A DNA stretch of 32,437 bases from Aestuariibaculum marinum (GCF_014596975.1 NZ_JACVXD010000006.1:1-32437); one strand, 5' to 3'. Shown: positions 8,195-16,038, counted from the stretch's first letter. The notes: a model not told the origin generated them from the letters alone. A program made the numbers and translations.

Positions 8195-8906
8195 ATCGTC
8201 GTTCTCTTTTTTGATATTCTATAATAGCTTCATACAAATGCTCTTTTGTAAAATCTGGCCATAAAACGCTTGTAAAATACAGTTCTGCATATGCGATTTG
8301 CCACAGTAAAAAGTTGCTTATGCGTTGCTCTCCACTAGTTCTAATAAGCAAGTCTACATCTGGCAAACCATGCGTGTAAAGATGCTCATTTATAATCGAT
8401 TCATCAATCTTTTCCGGCGAAATTATGTTATTTTTAACTTTAATACTAATCTCTTTAACAGTATTTAGTAATTCTTCGCGCGAACCATAGCTTAAAGCCA
8501 GCGTTAAAGTCATTCTGCTGTTACTTTTAGTCTGTTCTATGACCTCCTGAAGCTCTGCGTGCACTTTTTTAGGTAAGTTGTTTAAGCAGCCTATAGCAGA
8601 GAGTTTTATGTCGTTGTCTTGAAGTGTTTTTATCTCTTTTTTTAATGAATTAACTAATAATTTCATTAAAGTATCGACTTCTAATTTAGGGCGATTCCAG
8701 TTTTCGGTAGAAAAGGCATAAAGGGTTAAATTTTCTACGCCAAGTTCTGCACAGCATTCAACAGCTTCTTTTACAGCCTTTGTACCATTTTCATGACCAA
8801 TGGCACGAATCATGCCTTTTTGTTTTGCCCAACGCCCATTACCATCCATAATAATAGCAATGTGTTTTGGTAATTTGTTAGGTTGTATGCTTTCTCTTAA
8901 ATTCAT
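8166..8906 (-). CDS. uppS: Isoprenyl (undecaprenyl) diphosphate synthase, cis-prenyltransferase
   Basis: A 246-residue enzyme extending farnesyl diphosphate with isopentenyl units to make the lipid carrier for peptidoglycan and polysaccharide export. The catalytic aspartate is D21 in MDGNGRWA. Other signatures are FSTENWNRP (66-74) and LLIRTSGEQRISNF (186-199), with R189 and R195 for diphosphate binding. The frame is open to an ATG at 8939. I chose the ATG at 8906 because it gives the usual family N-terminus and lies one base after the upstream stop (8908), a typical operon junction. The 3' end overlaps bamA by 29 nt if bamA uses its ATG. Confidence 0.95.
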   Translation of the reverse strand: MNLRESIQPNKLPKHIAIIMDGNGRWAKQKGMIRAIGHENGTKAVKEAVECCAELGVENLTLYAFSTENWNRPKLEVDTLMKLLVNSLKKEIKTLQDNDIKLSAIGCLNNLPKKVHAELQEVIEQTKSNSRMTLTLALSYGSREELLNTVKEISIKVKNNIISPEKIDESIINEHLYTHGLPDVDLLIRTSGEQRISNFLLWQIAYAELYFTSVLWPDFTKEHLYEAIIEYQKRERRFGKTSEQLS

Positions 8907-8907
8907 T

Positions 8908-9594
8908 TTAATTTGTACAATAACACGGCTTTTCTCCAAAGGTATATGTTAGGGTGATACCAGAGAAGACATACCAGTCGTTATTATTTATATTTCCAAA
9001 TCTGTAGGGTTGCAGATCGCTGCTGGCAGGTGTACTGCCATCTAAACCATCGGTAAAGGTATAGCGCGCTCCAACTTCTACAGCTAATACTAGTCCTTCA
9101 ATAAACGTAGTTTTTACACCCAATGCCATCGGGATTCCAAAGGTCCAGCTTGAACTGCCTTCATCAGTTTGAACACCATTAACAAAATACGTGTCGTCAT
9201 GGTTGGTTAAACTTAATCCCGTAAATAAATACGGTGTTGTTAGTCTACGTCCTGTGTGCAAATCGAAATCTATAAAGGTGAATTCCATACCGGCAGCAAT
9301 TTCTAATATGCCGTTTGAAAATTCGTAACCTCGCTGTTGACGTCTGGGGTCATCAGATTTTGAGTCTAAACCTTCTAAATCACTAAAGATTACAGAAGCA
9401 CGATAGGAGTGACGCTTACTACGGTTCCATTTATAAATTCCACCTATTGCCAGTTGATTAGGAGAGATGTAATTGGTAGCTCCAACATCGCCAATAAAAT
9501 TACTTCCTCCTAAATAAACTCCTAATTCGTGTATTTGAGCATAACTAACATGAATGCTTAAAATGCTTATTATCAATACGGTTAAATACCTCAT
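8908..9594 (-). CDS. DUF6089-family outer-membrane beta-barrel protein
   Basis: A 228-residue exported protein. The signal peptide spans residues 1-19 (MRYLTVLIISILSIHVSYA), followed by IHELGVYLGGSNFIGDVG, the recognisable start of the DUF6089 family. Alternating strands such as RASVIFSDLEG and LVLAVEVGARYTF suggest an eight- to ten-stranded barrel. The protein ends ITLTYTFGEKPCYCTN. Function is unknown. Its fixed position directly before uppS and bamA (2-nt spacing to uppS) points to envelope assembly. A promoter-like -7 box lies 18 bp upstream, so it may be the first gene of a DUF6089-uppS-bamA transcript. Confidence 0.85.
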   Translation of the reverse strand: MRYLTVLIISILSIHVSYAQIHELGVYLGGSNFIGDVGATNYISPNQLAIGGIYKWNRSKRHSYRASVIFSDLEGLDSKSDDPRRQQRGYEFSNGILEIAAGMEFTFIDFDLHTGRRLTTPYLFTGLSLTNHDDTYFVNGVQTDEGSSSWTFGIPMALGVKTTFIEGLVLAVEVGARYTFTDGLDGSTPASSDLQPYRFGNINNNDWYVFSGITLTYTFGEKPCYCTN

Positions 9595-9611
9595 AAATGT
9601 TCGAAAGATTG

Positions 9612-9643
9612 CAAATATAATAAATAAGATTAGCCAATAACAA
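9612..9643 (-). promoter_or_regulatory. Promoter upstream of the DUF6089-uppS-bamA genes
   Basis: On the minus strand TATATTTG (9612-9619) matches TAnnTTTG, with a TTG (9641-9643) 21 nt upstream. The start codon is at 9594, giving a leader of about ten bases. Confidence 0.5.
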
Positions 9644-9693
9644 TTTGATATAAATTGTATTAGTCTAAAACAACATTTCTGTAAAATTATTGT

Positions 9694-10578
9694 CTAATTG
9701 CGCTTGTCTTCTCCCCAAAGTAGTTTTTTTCGAAGTGTGGTTAAAAAGCTTTCATTTAAAAGATCAATCATTTTAATGGTGAAGTCGGCTTTCTTTATAG
9801 TGATAATTGTGCCGTTTTCTAAAGTTGCAATTCTGGAGTCTAAAGATATTAAATGACTGTCTTCTCGCCCCTCTACTTTGAGTTGTATTTCGGTAGAATC
9901 TGGAATAATTAACGGGCGAGCACTAAGGTTATGCGGCGCAATTGGAGCTAAAACAAAACTATTATTACTAGGTGTAATCACAGGTCCGCCACAACTTAAA
10001 GAATAGCCTGTAGATCCCGTTGGTGTTGAAATAATTAAACCATCGCTCCAATACGAGGTTAGGTATTCACCGTCTAAAAACGTTTCAACGGTAATCATCG
10101 AGGTGGTGTTTTTTCGACTGATGGCTACTTCGTTAAGGGCAAAGTTTAAAGTGCTAATTTCTTTGCTTTTAGGCGAGGTTTCTACCGAAAGCAAACTACG
10201 TTCTGATATTTTGTATTTACCATCAATAATATTTTGAATAGCGCTTTCAATTTGATCAACCTGAATGGTTGCCAGAAATCCTAAGCGTCCGGTGTTAATA
10301 CCAATAATAGGAATGTCTAAATCTTTTACATAGATGATGGCTCTTAAGATAGTCCCGTCGCCACCGATACTCACTAGTAAATCAAATGACTTATCGAGGG
10401 TGTCGAAGGTTTTAAACGACCGGTATTCGTCTATGTGAGGTGAATTTTCTTTTATAAGGTTAAAAAACTCGGTTTCAATATAGGCATCAGCATCTTTTTC
10501 TAATAAATAAGCAAATAGGCGTTCAACCGAAGTTGTCGTAGTTTCATTGTAAAAGCGTCCAAAAACAGCAACTTTCAT
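9694..10578 (-). CDS. nadK: NAD kinase
   Basis: A 294-residue cytoplasmic enzyme phosphorylating NAD to NADP. Diagnostic motifs are the GGDG loop at 72-75 (SIGGDGTILRA) with catalytic D74, GINTGRLGFLA (93-103), NE at 149-150 (ALNEVAI) and TPTGSTGYSLSCGGP (185-199). Length and order of motifs are normal. It starts 5 nt after the stop of the CBS-ACT gene, so the two are surely co-transcribed. This raises the possibility that the CBS protein senses an adenine nucleotide in the same pathway, which is inference only. Confidence 0.97.
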   Translation of the reverse strand: MKVAVFGRFYNETTTTSVERLFAYLLEKDADAYIETEFFNLIKENSPHIDEYRSFKTFDTLDKSFDLLVSIGGDGTILRAIIYVKDLDIPIIGINTGRLGFLATIQVDQIESAIQNIIDGKYKISERSLLSVETSPKSKEISTLNFALNEVAISRKNTTSMITVETFLDGEYLTSYWSDGLIISTPTGSTGYSLSCGGPVITPSNNSFVLAPIAPHNLSARPLIIPDSTEIQLKVEGREDSHLISLDSRIATLENGTIITIKKADFTIKMIDLLNESFLTTLRKKLLWGEDKRN

Positions 10579-10583
10579 AAAGG

Positions 10584-11243
10584 TTAAATATTTAAGTATT
10601 TATTAAGGTAATCCGATCGTTCTTTTAAGCTTTCAATATAGCGGTCTTCATCATGACCTGATATCACATTATAACTATATCTTCTAAAGGTTTGAATGAT
10701 GTCGCTCAATCCGCCGGTACTAACTTTAAGAGTAATCTGTATTAAATCTGAATTCATTTTAGAAATAAATGCACCAAGAAGCCTGCCGTTATTCGATTCT
10801 ACAATCTGACTCAATTCGCTAAAAGAATAATCGTTAATGCCTTTTTCAACAACAACAACGCCACCCGTTTCAGAGAAGAAAGGCGATTCGTTAAATAAGC
10901 TAATCACATCATTCAATTCATAATAGCCTAAATACACGTTATCGCTATTAAGTACAGGCATAATGTTTGTAGATTTTACAGCAAAAGCCTCTAAAACATC
11001 TAACCACAGTGTGGTGTCGCGAACATAAAAATCTTCTAAAGTGTATTTGTAATCGTTCACCGTTTTGTTACTGTCTACGCAATGCGCATCGGTTTCAGAA
11101 AAACAGCCCAAATAGGTTTTATTATCATCTTCAATAGGAAGGTGAGATAAGGTTAATTGGTTAAACAACTCTTGTAGTTCACTAATTTTGCTACTGCTGT
11201 TTAGCGGTCTTATATCGTTTATTATGTATTGTGATAATTTCAT
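10584..11243 (-). CDS. CBS-pair protein with C-terminal ACT-like domain
   Basis: A 219-residue soluble protein. The frame is open from 11276, but the ATG at 11243 (MKLSQYIINDIRPL) gives a natural CBS start and removes a basic leader. Two CBS motifs (about 4-60 and 68-120) contain the typical LPIxD, then YLG, and IMPVLNSDNVYLGYY patterns. They are followed by an ACT-like region (about 127-195: GGVVVVEKGINDYSFSELSQ, with LIQITLKVSTGGL later). CBS pairs bind adenosine nucleotides and ACT domains often bind amino acids, so a regulatory role is likely; the target is unknown. It sits 5 nt upstream of nadK and is divergent from pdxJ. Confidence 0.85.
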   Translation of the reverse strand: MKLSQYIINDIRPLNSSSKISELQELFNQLTLSHLPIEDDNKTYLGCFSETDAHCVDSNKTVNDYKYTLEDFYVRDTTLWLDVLEAFAVKSTNIMPVLNSDNVYLGYYELNDVISLFNESPFFSETGGVVVVEKGINDYSFSELSQIVESNNGRLLGAFISKMNSDLIQITLKVSTGGLSDIIQTFRRYSYNVISGHDEDRYIESLKERSDYLNKYLNI

Positions 11244-11306
11244 TATCCTGCGTTTATACCTATGCAAATTAATCAAAAAAAAAGTACAATAGCCTGTTCT
11301 ACTTTG

Positions 11307-11314
11307 TATTTTTG
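11307..11314 (+). promoter_or_regulatory. -7 box of the pdxJ promoter
   Basis: TATTTTTG matches TAnnTTTG and lies 19 bp before the chosen pdxJ ATG (11334). It leaves a leader of roughly a dozen bases and argues against the upstream in-frame ATG at 11262. No obvious -33 TTTG is seen. Confidence 0.45.
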
Positions 11315-11333
11315 TCTTTTAAAACAGCAATAC

Positions 11334-12050
11334 ATGACAAAGCTAAGTGTAAATATAAATAAGATAGCAACGTTAAGAAACTCCAGAGGTGGCGATGTGC
11401 CTAATGTAGTGCAATTTGCAAAAGATGTTCAGGAGTTTGGAGCCGAAGGGGTTACCATACATCCAAGACCAGACGAACGTCATATTCGTTACCAGGATGC
11501 GCGTGATTTAAAACCAGTGGTGTATACCGAATATAATATTGAAGGAAATCCTGTGAAATCGTTTATAGATTTGGTTTTAGAGGTGAGGCCAACGCAAGTA
11601 ACTTTAGTGCCAGATGCCGAAGATGCTATTACCAGTAACGCAGGTTGGGATACTATTAAACACAAAGATTTTTTAATCGATGTGATTAGTGAATTCCAAA
11701 GAAATAATATACGTACCTCTATTTTTGTCGATCCTGTTTTAGAGCAAATTGAAGGCGCTAAAGAAACAGGAACTGATAGAATCGAGTTGTATACTGAAGC
11801 TTTTGCGCATCAATACGGTTTAGGCAACGAAAGTGCGATTAAACCTTATGCCGATTGTGCCGAATTGGCCAATAAACTTGGTTTGGGTGTTAATGCCGGG
11901 CACGATTTGTCGTTAGATAATATTAAGTTCTTCAGCGATAATATTCCCGGGTTGTTAGAGGTGTCTATAGGGCATGCCTTAGTTGCTGAGAGTTTGTATC
12001 TGGGCGTAGAAAACGTGATTCAGATGTATTTACGAAAGCTAAAAAAATAA
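11334..12050 (+). CDS. pdxJ: Pyridoxine 5'-phosphate synthase
   Basis: A 238-residue TIM-barrel enzyme condensing 1-deoxyxylulose 5-phosphate with 3-amino-2-oxopropyl phosphate in the DXP-dependent vitamin B6 pathway. The start at MTKLSVNINKIATLRNSRGG is the family N-terminus; the longer frame from 11262 is ignored. Active-site residues are visible: H43 in TIHPRPDERHI, E70 in NIEGNP and H190 in NAGHDLSL. Phosphate-binding elements include SIGHALVAE (211-219). A hydrolase gene follows 6 nt downstream, probably in the same transcript. Confidence 0.96.
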   Translation: MTKLSVNINKIATLRNSRGGDVPNVVQFAKDVQEFGAEGVTIHPRPDERHIRYQDARDLKPVVYTEYNIEGNPVKSFIDLVLEVRPTQVTLVPDAEDAITSNAGWDTIKHKDFLIDVISEFQRNNIRTSIFVDPVLEQIEGAKETGTDRIELYTEAFAHQYGLGNESAIKPYADCAELANKLGLGVNAGHDLSLDNIKFFSDNIPGLLEVSIGHALVAESLYLGVENVIQMYLRKLKK

Positions 12051-12056
12051 ATAAGC

Positions 12057-12821
12057 ATGGTATTACATTCAAATATAGTAGGCGAGGGGAATCCTTTTGT
12101 TATTCTACATGGGTTTTTAGGTATGGGTGATAACTGGAAAACACTCGGTATGCAGTTTAGCGAACAAGGATTTCAAGTGCATATGGTCGACCAGCGCAAC
12201 CACGGACATAGTTTTCATCACGACGATTTTAGTTACGAGGTTTTAGTTGAAGATTTAAAACGTTATTGTGACGTTCATAATTTAAAGCAAATAGTGTTGT
12301 TAGGGCATTCTATGGGCGGAAAAACCGCTATGTTGTTTGCAACCAAATACCCGGAAATGGTTTCTAAATTAATTGTTGCGGATATATCACCTCGTTTTTA
12401 TCCGGTGCATCACGATACTATTTTAAATGGGTTAAGTGCGTTGAATTTTGATGAGATAAAAAGTCGCGGTCAAGCCGATAAAGTGTTAGCCGAATATGTG
12501 TCCGATTTAGGAACACGACAGTTTTTATTAAAAAACCTGTATTGGATTGAAAAAGGACGATTAGCATTACGTATGAATATTGAGGTGCTTAAAGAAGAAG
12601 TGTCCGAAGTTGGTGAGCCCTTACCAAGCTACGCCACCTTCGAAGGTGACACGTTGTTTTTACGGGGGGATCGCTCAGAATATATAGGAGTTGACGATAC
12701 TCAAATTATCAAGCGTCATTTTCCAAAAGCAGATATTGTTACTATTGCCAATGCAGGACACTGGTTACATGCCGAAAATCCAACCGATTTTTTTGATGCG
12801 GTGATGACCTTTGTGAATTAA
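12057..12821 (+). CDS. Alpha/beta-hydrolase (YbfF-like esterase family)
   Basis: A 254-residue cytoplasmic hydrolase. It shows the oxyanion motif LHGFLGMGDNW (18-27), the family signature DQRNHGHS (45-52), the nucleophile elbow GHSMGG with S85, a likely acid D205 (RGDRSEYI) and the catalytic histidine H235 (NAGHWLHAENP). This set matches the small esterase/acyl-thioesterase group around E. coli YbfF. The natural substrate is not deducible. It follows pdxJ by 6 nt, and a terminator lies 23 nt beyond its stop, so pdxJ and this gene form a two-gene operon. Confidence 0.9.
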   Translation: MVLHSNIVGEGNPFVILHGFLGMGDNWKTLGMQFSEQGFQVHMVDQRNHGHSFHHDDFSYEVLVEDLKRYCDVHNLKQIVLLGHSMGGKTAMLFATKYPEMVSKLIVADISPRFYPVHHDTILNGLSALNFDEIKSRGQADKVLAEYVSDLGTRQFLLKNLYWIEKGRLALRMNIEVLKEEVSEVGEPLPSYATFEGDTLFLRGDRSEYIGVDDTQIIKRHFPKADIVTIANAGHWLHAENPTDFFDAVMTFVN

Positions 12822-12844
12822 GAGTTTTAAAAATAGATTAGAAT

Positions 12845-12885
12845 AAGGTTTCTGAATATCATTTTGGTATCAGGAACCTTTTTTG
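12845..12885 (+). terminator. Terminator of the pdxJ-hydrolase operon
   Basis: Arms AAGGTTTCTGA (12845-12855) and TCAGGAACCTT (12870-12880) pair over 11 positions with one G-U wobble, followed by a T run (12879-12884). Confidence 0.8.
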
Positions 12886-12895
12886 TTTTTTATGC

Positions 12896-12923
12896 TTGTC
12901 GCTAAGGAAGAATCTTATATTTG
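12896..12923 (+). promoter_or_regulatory. Promoter of the MORN-TonB_C gene
   Basis: TTG (12896-12898), a 17-nt spacer and TATATTTG (12916-12923, matching TAnnTTTG), 25 bp before the start codon at 12949. Confidence 0.6.
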
Positions 12924-12948
12924 CTTATTGATAAATTAAAAATTTACA

Positions 12949-14010
12949 ATGAAATATTTACTTATTTTGGCTTTTGCTTGCTCCACATTAATAGCAAATG
13001 CCCAAACAAATCACCCAGATGGCCCGTATAAAGAATACTATGATAATGGTCAATTAAAGCAAGAAGGCTTTTATAAGAATGATAAAAAAATTAAAGTCTG
13101 GAAAACGTATTACGACAATGGGCAACTTTTAGAAGTTAACGTGAATGATAATAACGGAAAGTTTACGGGCATGAAACGAGAATATTCAAAAGAAGGTGTT
13201 ATTCTAAAAGAAACAAAAAATGACGTAGAAGGTAGATTGACAACTTATGAGTATGATGAAAATGGGACCTTGTTTTGTTCCGTAGAAATTAAAGAGATAA
13301 ATAATAAGGGACGATTTGTTTGGTCTGGACCTTATAAAGAATATTATAAAAACGGAATTTTAAAAATTGAAAGTCATTATGATAATTATGAACTTAATGG
13401 ACTTTGGAAACAGTTTTATGAAACTGGTGAGTTGGAATGGGAAGTTCGTTATGTTAATGGTTATAAGCAAGGGGAATATGCGCAGTATTCTAAAAATAAA
13501 AAACTGAAAGTAAAAGGGATACATGAATTTGATGTGAAAACCAACACTGAAACTAGATTTGATTCTCTAGGAAATGTAGTTAAAACTTTCAAATTTAAAA
13601 ATGGAGTTTTAAAGAAAACAACAGGAGCTGGTAATTTAAAAGAAGTTGAAGTGCCAGATGGGGTTTTCCAAAGAGTTCCTGTTTATCCCGGATGTGAAAA
13701 TGCACTTGCAAACCATGGGAAGAAAAGGTGTATGTCTGAAAATGTAACGGCATTTGTTTCTGAAAAATTTAATACTTCTTTTATAAAGGATACGGGCTTG
13801 AATGGGGTACAAAAGATATACATCATTTTCAAAATAGACAAAAAAGGTAATGTAATTGATATACAAGCCAAAGCGAAACACAAGGCGCTAGAAGCTGAGG
13901 CGATAAGAGTTGTTGCTCTTTTACCAAAAATAAAACCCGGATTGGTAAGAGGTAAACCCGTTACCGTGCCGTATTCATTACCAATTGGTTTGGTGATTAG
14001 AGGTAATTAG
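12949..14010 (+). CDS. Secreted MORN-repeat protein with C-terminal TonB-like domain
   Basis: A 353-residue exported protein. The signal peptide covers residues 1-19 (LLILAFACSTLIANAQ). Residues 24-190 hold MORN-type (YwqK-like) repeats such as GPYKEYYDNGQLKQEGFY, GPYKEYYKNGILKIESHY and LNGLWKQFYETGELEW. Residues 238-353 form a TonB C-terminal-like domain: VFQRVPVYPGCE, a second cysteine at 261, then YIIFKIDKKGNVIDI and a final strand with PYSLPIGLVIRGN. There is no N-terminal membrane anchor or proline-rich spanner as in true TonB, so energising an outer-membrane receptor in the usual way is unlikely. It may be a periplasmic or surface scaffold. It is transcribed alone from its own promoter. 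Domain calls are sound; the function is unknown. Confidence 0.85.
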   Translation: MKYLLILAFACSTLIANAQTNHPDGPYKEYYDNGQLKQEGFYKNDKKIKVWKTYYDNGQLLEVNVNDNNGKFTGMKREYSKEGVILKETKNDVEGRLTTYEYDENGTLFCSVEIKEINNKGRFVWSGPYKEYYKNGILKIESHYDNYELNGLWKQFYETGELEWEVRYVNGYKQGEYAQYSKNKKLKVKGIHEFDVKTNTETRFDSLGNVVKTFKFKNGVLKKTTGAGNLKEVEVPDGVFQRVPVYPGCENALANHGKKRCMSENVTAFVSEKFNTSFIKDTGLNGVQKIYIIFKIDKKGNVIDIQAKAKHKALEAEAIRVVALLPKIKPGLVRGKPVTVPYSLPIGLVIRGN

Positions 14011-14062
14011 ATAGTTTTTATTTCTCAGATAATTCGTATATTTCATGACTAACTCTTTAATT

Positions 14063-14404
14063 ATGAAAACAATAATCAGACTTTTAATTAACGCAATCGC
14101 GGTATTGGTGATATCGCAAATTTTATCCGGAGTGCATATAGATAGTTATGTCACTGCGATTATAGTAGCTATTGTATTAGCGGTGTTAAATTTATTTGTG
14201 AAACCGCTCCTGGTTTTATTTACATTACCGGCAACCATTTTAACTTTGGGGTTATTCCTCTTAATTATTAATGGTTTAATCATTTATCTGGCAGGAGAGT
14301 TTGTTTCCGGGTTTAGTCTGGATGGTTTCTGGTGGGCTGTGTTGTTTAGTTTACTACTTTCCATTTTACAATCTATACTTCAATCGGTTTTAAAGGACGA
14401 TTAA
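14063..14404 (+). CDS. YvlD/phage-holin-like (holin_4_2) small membrane protein
   Basis: A 113-residue protein almost entirely membrane-embedded, with about four hydrophobic segments (near residues 4-22, 29-50, 54-78 and 88-107) separated by short turns including VKPLLVLFTLPATILTLG, the family hallmark. The frame opens at 14045. I use the ATG at 14063 because homologues start MKxxxxLLIN and because a -7-like TATATTTC abuts the upstream ATG. Despite the database name, proteins of this group are ordinary chromosomal inner-membrane proteins of unknown function, and no lysis gene is nearby. Confidence 0.82.
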   Translation: MKTIIRLLINAIAVLVISQILSGVHIDSYVTAIIVAIVLAVLNLFVKPLLVLFTLPATILTLGLFLLIINGLIIYLAGEFVSGFSLDGFWWAVLFSLLLSILQSILQSVLKDD

Positions 14405-14522
14405 ACATACAGAAACAGCTGTCGATTTCTAAAATTTATAAGAGTAAATGTGTTAAAAACGAACAACTTGACACCTTCTAAAAATAATTAAGGAAATCGC
14501 ATAAAATCAAGCAATTAAAAAC

Positions 14523-14561
14523 TTTGTCGGGTGGTAAAAATATTGTATTTTTGCCACCCGA
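14523..14561 (+). promoter_or_regulatory. tig promoter embedded in an inverted repeat
   Basis: TTTG (14523-14526), 19-nt spacer and TATTTTTG (14546-14553) is a full Bacteroidota promoter. The spacer and -7 box lie inside a 16-bp inverted repeat: TCGGGTGGTAAAAATA (14527-14542) and TATTTTTGCCACCCGA (14546-14561), one T/G mismatch, loop TTG. The repeat could be an operator or, at the transcript start, a short hairpin. Confidence 0.75.
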
Positions 14562-14637
14562 TTTTAGTTACATAATTTCAGGTTTTAATAAAAACCTGTT
14601 TTGTTAAATGCCTGATAAGGCTTTATATCATTTAAAA

Positions 14638-15972
14638 ATGAATATTACAAGAGAAAACGTTGATGCATTAAATGCTGTAGTAAAAGTAGATATCGCGAAA
14701 GAAGATTATAGCGATAAAGTAGAAAAAATATTATCTGATTACCGTAAAACAGCGAACATTCCAGGATTTAGAAAAGGACACGTGCCAATGGGAATGGTAA
14801 AAAAGCAATATGGTAAAGCTGTATTAGTTGATGAAGTAAACAAATTATTACAAGATGCGTTAAATAAATATTTAACTGAAGAGAAGTTAGATGTTTTAGG
14901 GCAACCACTACCAAAGCAACAAGATAATATTGATTGGGATGCTGATACATTTTCTTTTGAATTCGAATTAGGATTAGCTCCAGAATTTGAAGTTAACGTT
15001 GCAAGTAAAGAGCCTATCGTTAAGTACAACATTATCGCTGATGATAAAATGTTAGACGAGCAAGTAGCTAACATCCAAAAGCAATATGGTAAATTAGTTT
15101 CTCAAAACGAGGTTGTTGCAGATAGCGAAATTACAGGTGTTTACAGAAACGAAGAACGCGAAATTGAAAATAAAGTATCTCTTACTTTAGATAAATTTGC
15201 TGGTGATGCAACTGAAAAATTATTTTTAGGAGCTAAGGCTGGTGATGTTATTACATTACAAACTAAAGGACTTTTTGATGACGAGCACGAATTAATGCAC
15301 GCTTTAAAATTAGGTCACGATGAGGTTCACGGTTTAGATATCGAAGTAACATTTACTATTGAAGAAATCAACACACGTGAGTTAGCAGAGTTAGATCAAG
15401 AGTTATTTGATAAACTTTTTGGTAAAGACGTTGTAAAATCTGTAACTGAATTAAAAGAAAAGATTAAAGAAGATGCTGAAAAGCAATTCGCGCAACAAGC
15501 AGATCAAAAACTTTTAAATGATGTAACTGAGTATTTAGTAGCAAATACACAATTTGATTTACCTGCTGAATTCTTACAAAAATGGATTCAACAAACATCA
15601 AACGAAGAGCAATCATTAGATAACGATCAAGCTAAGGAAGAATATGAGAAGTCTGAAAAAGGCATTCGTTACCAGTTAATCGAGAGTAAATTAATCGTTG
15701 ATAACGATATCAAAGTAACTATGGATGATATCAAAAATCACGCTAAAGAAATGATTAAAGGTCAAATGGCTCAATTTGGTCAAATGAATCCTTCAGATAA
15801 AGAACTGGACGATATTGCTGCTCGTGTATTATCTAACCAAGATGAAGCACGTCGTATTTCAGAGCAATTAATCTCTCAAAAATTATTAGAACTTTACAAA
15901 GAAAAGGCTAATATCGAGGTTAAAGAATTAAGTTACGAAGACTTCGTAAAAGAAGTATACGGAGATAAATAA
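14638..15972 (+). CDS. tig: Trigger factor (ribosome-associated chaperone)
   Basis: A 444-residue chaperone meeting nascent chains at the ribosome exit. The start is placed at MNITRENVDALNAVVKVDIA, the usual Bacteroidota N-terminus; the frame opens ten codons earlier at 14608. The ribosome-binding signature GFRKGHVP is at 43-50. The middle, FKBP-like domain (about 145-235) is clearly diverged from the E. coli form and lacks its recognisable active-site pattern. The C-terminal arm domain (about 245-430) is helical and charged. A strong promoter lies about 80 bp upstream. It is followed by clpP and clpX on the same strand, the classic tig-clpP-clpX arrangement, but separated from clpP by 152 bp with a perfect palindrome. 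Confidence 0.96.
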   Translation: MNITRENVDALNAVVKVDIAKEDYSDKVEKILSDYRKTANIPGFRKGHVPMGMVKKQYGKAVLVDEVNKLLQDALNKYLTEEKLDVLGQPLPKQQDNIDWDADTFSFEFELGLAPEFEVNVASKEPIVKYNIIADDKMLDEQVANIQKQYGKLVSQNEVVADSEITGVYRNEEREIENKVSLTLDKFAGDATEKLFLGAKAGDVITLQTKGLFDDEHELMHALKLGHDEVHGLDIEVTFTIEEINTRELAELDQELFDKLFGKDVVKSVTELKEKIKEDAEKQFAQQADQKLLNDVTEYLVANTQFDLPAEFLQKWIQQTSNEEQSLDNDQAKEEYEKSEKGIRYQLIESKLIVDNDIKVTMDDIKNHAKEMIKGQMAQFGQMNPSDKELDDIAARVLSNQDEARRISEQLISQKLLELYKEKANIEVKELSYEDFVKEVYGDK

Positions 15973-16004
15973 TCATTTATCTTATAAAGAATAAATGCGT
16001 ATAT

Positions 16005-16038
16005 TTAGGCTCTAGAATTATATAATTCTAGAGCCTAA
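16005..16038. repeat. Perfect 34-bp palindrome between tig and clpP
   Basis: The sequence TTAGGCTCTAGAATTAT is followed without any spacer by its exact reverse complement. In RNA it would form a stable hairpin with a minimal loop. It is followed by AATTTGTTG, a poor U tract, so it may be an inefficient terminator for tig, an RNA-stability element or a protein-binding site. It lies 33 nt past the tig stop and 86 nt before the clpP start. Confidence 0.85.

Noticed and set aside
12949..13500. YwqK-type antitoxin of a toxin-antitoxin pair
   Set aside because: The protein has a signal peptide and a TonB-like C-terminus, and no partner toxin gene is adjacent. The match is only to the MORN repeat.
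14045..14404. Phage holin, hence a possible prophage remnant
   Set aside because: The holin-like family name is historical. There are no lysin, capsid, integrase or attachment sequences nearby, and the neighbours are housekeeping genes.
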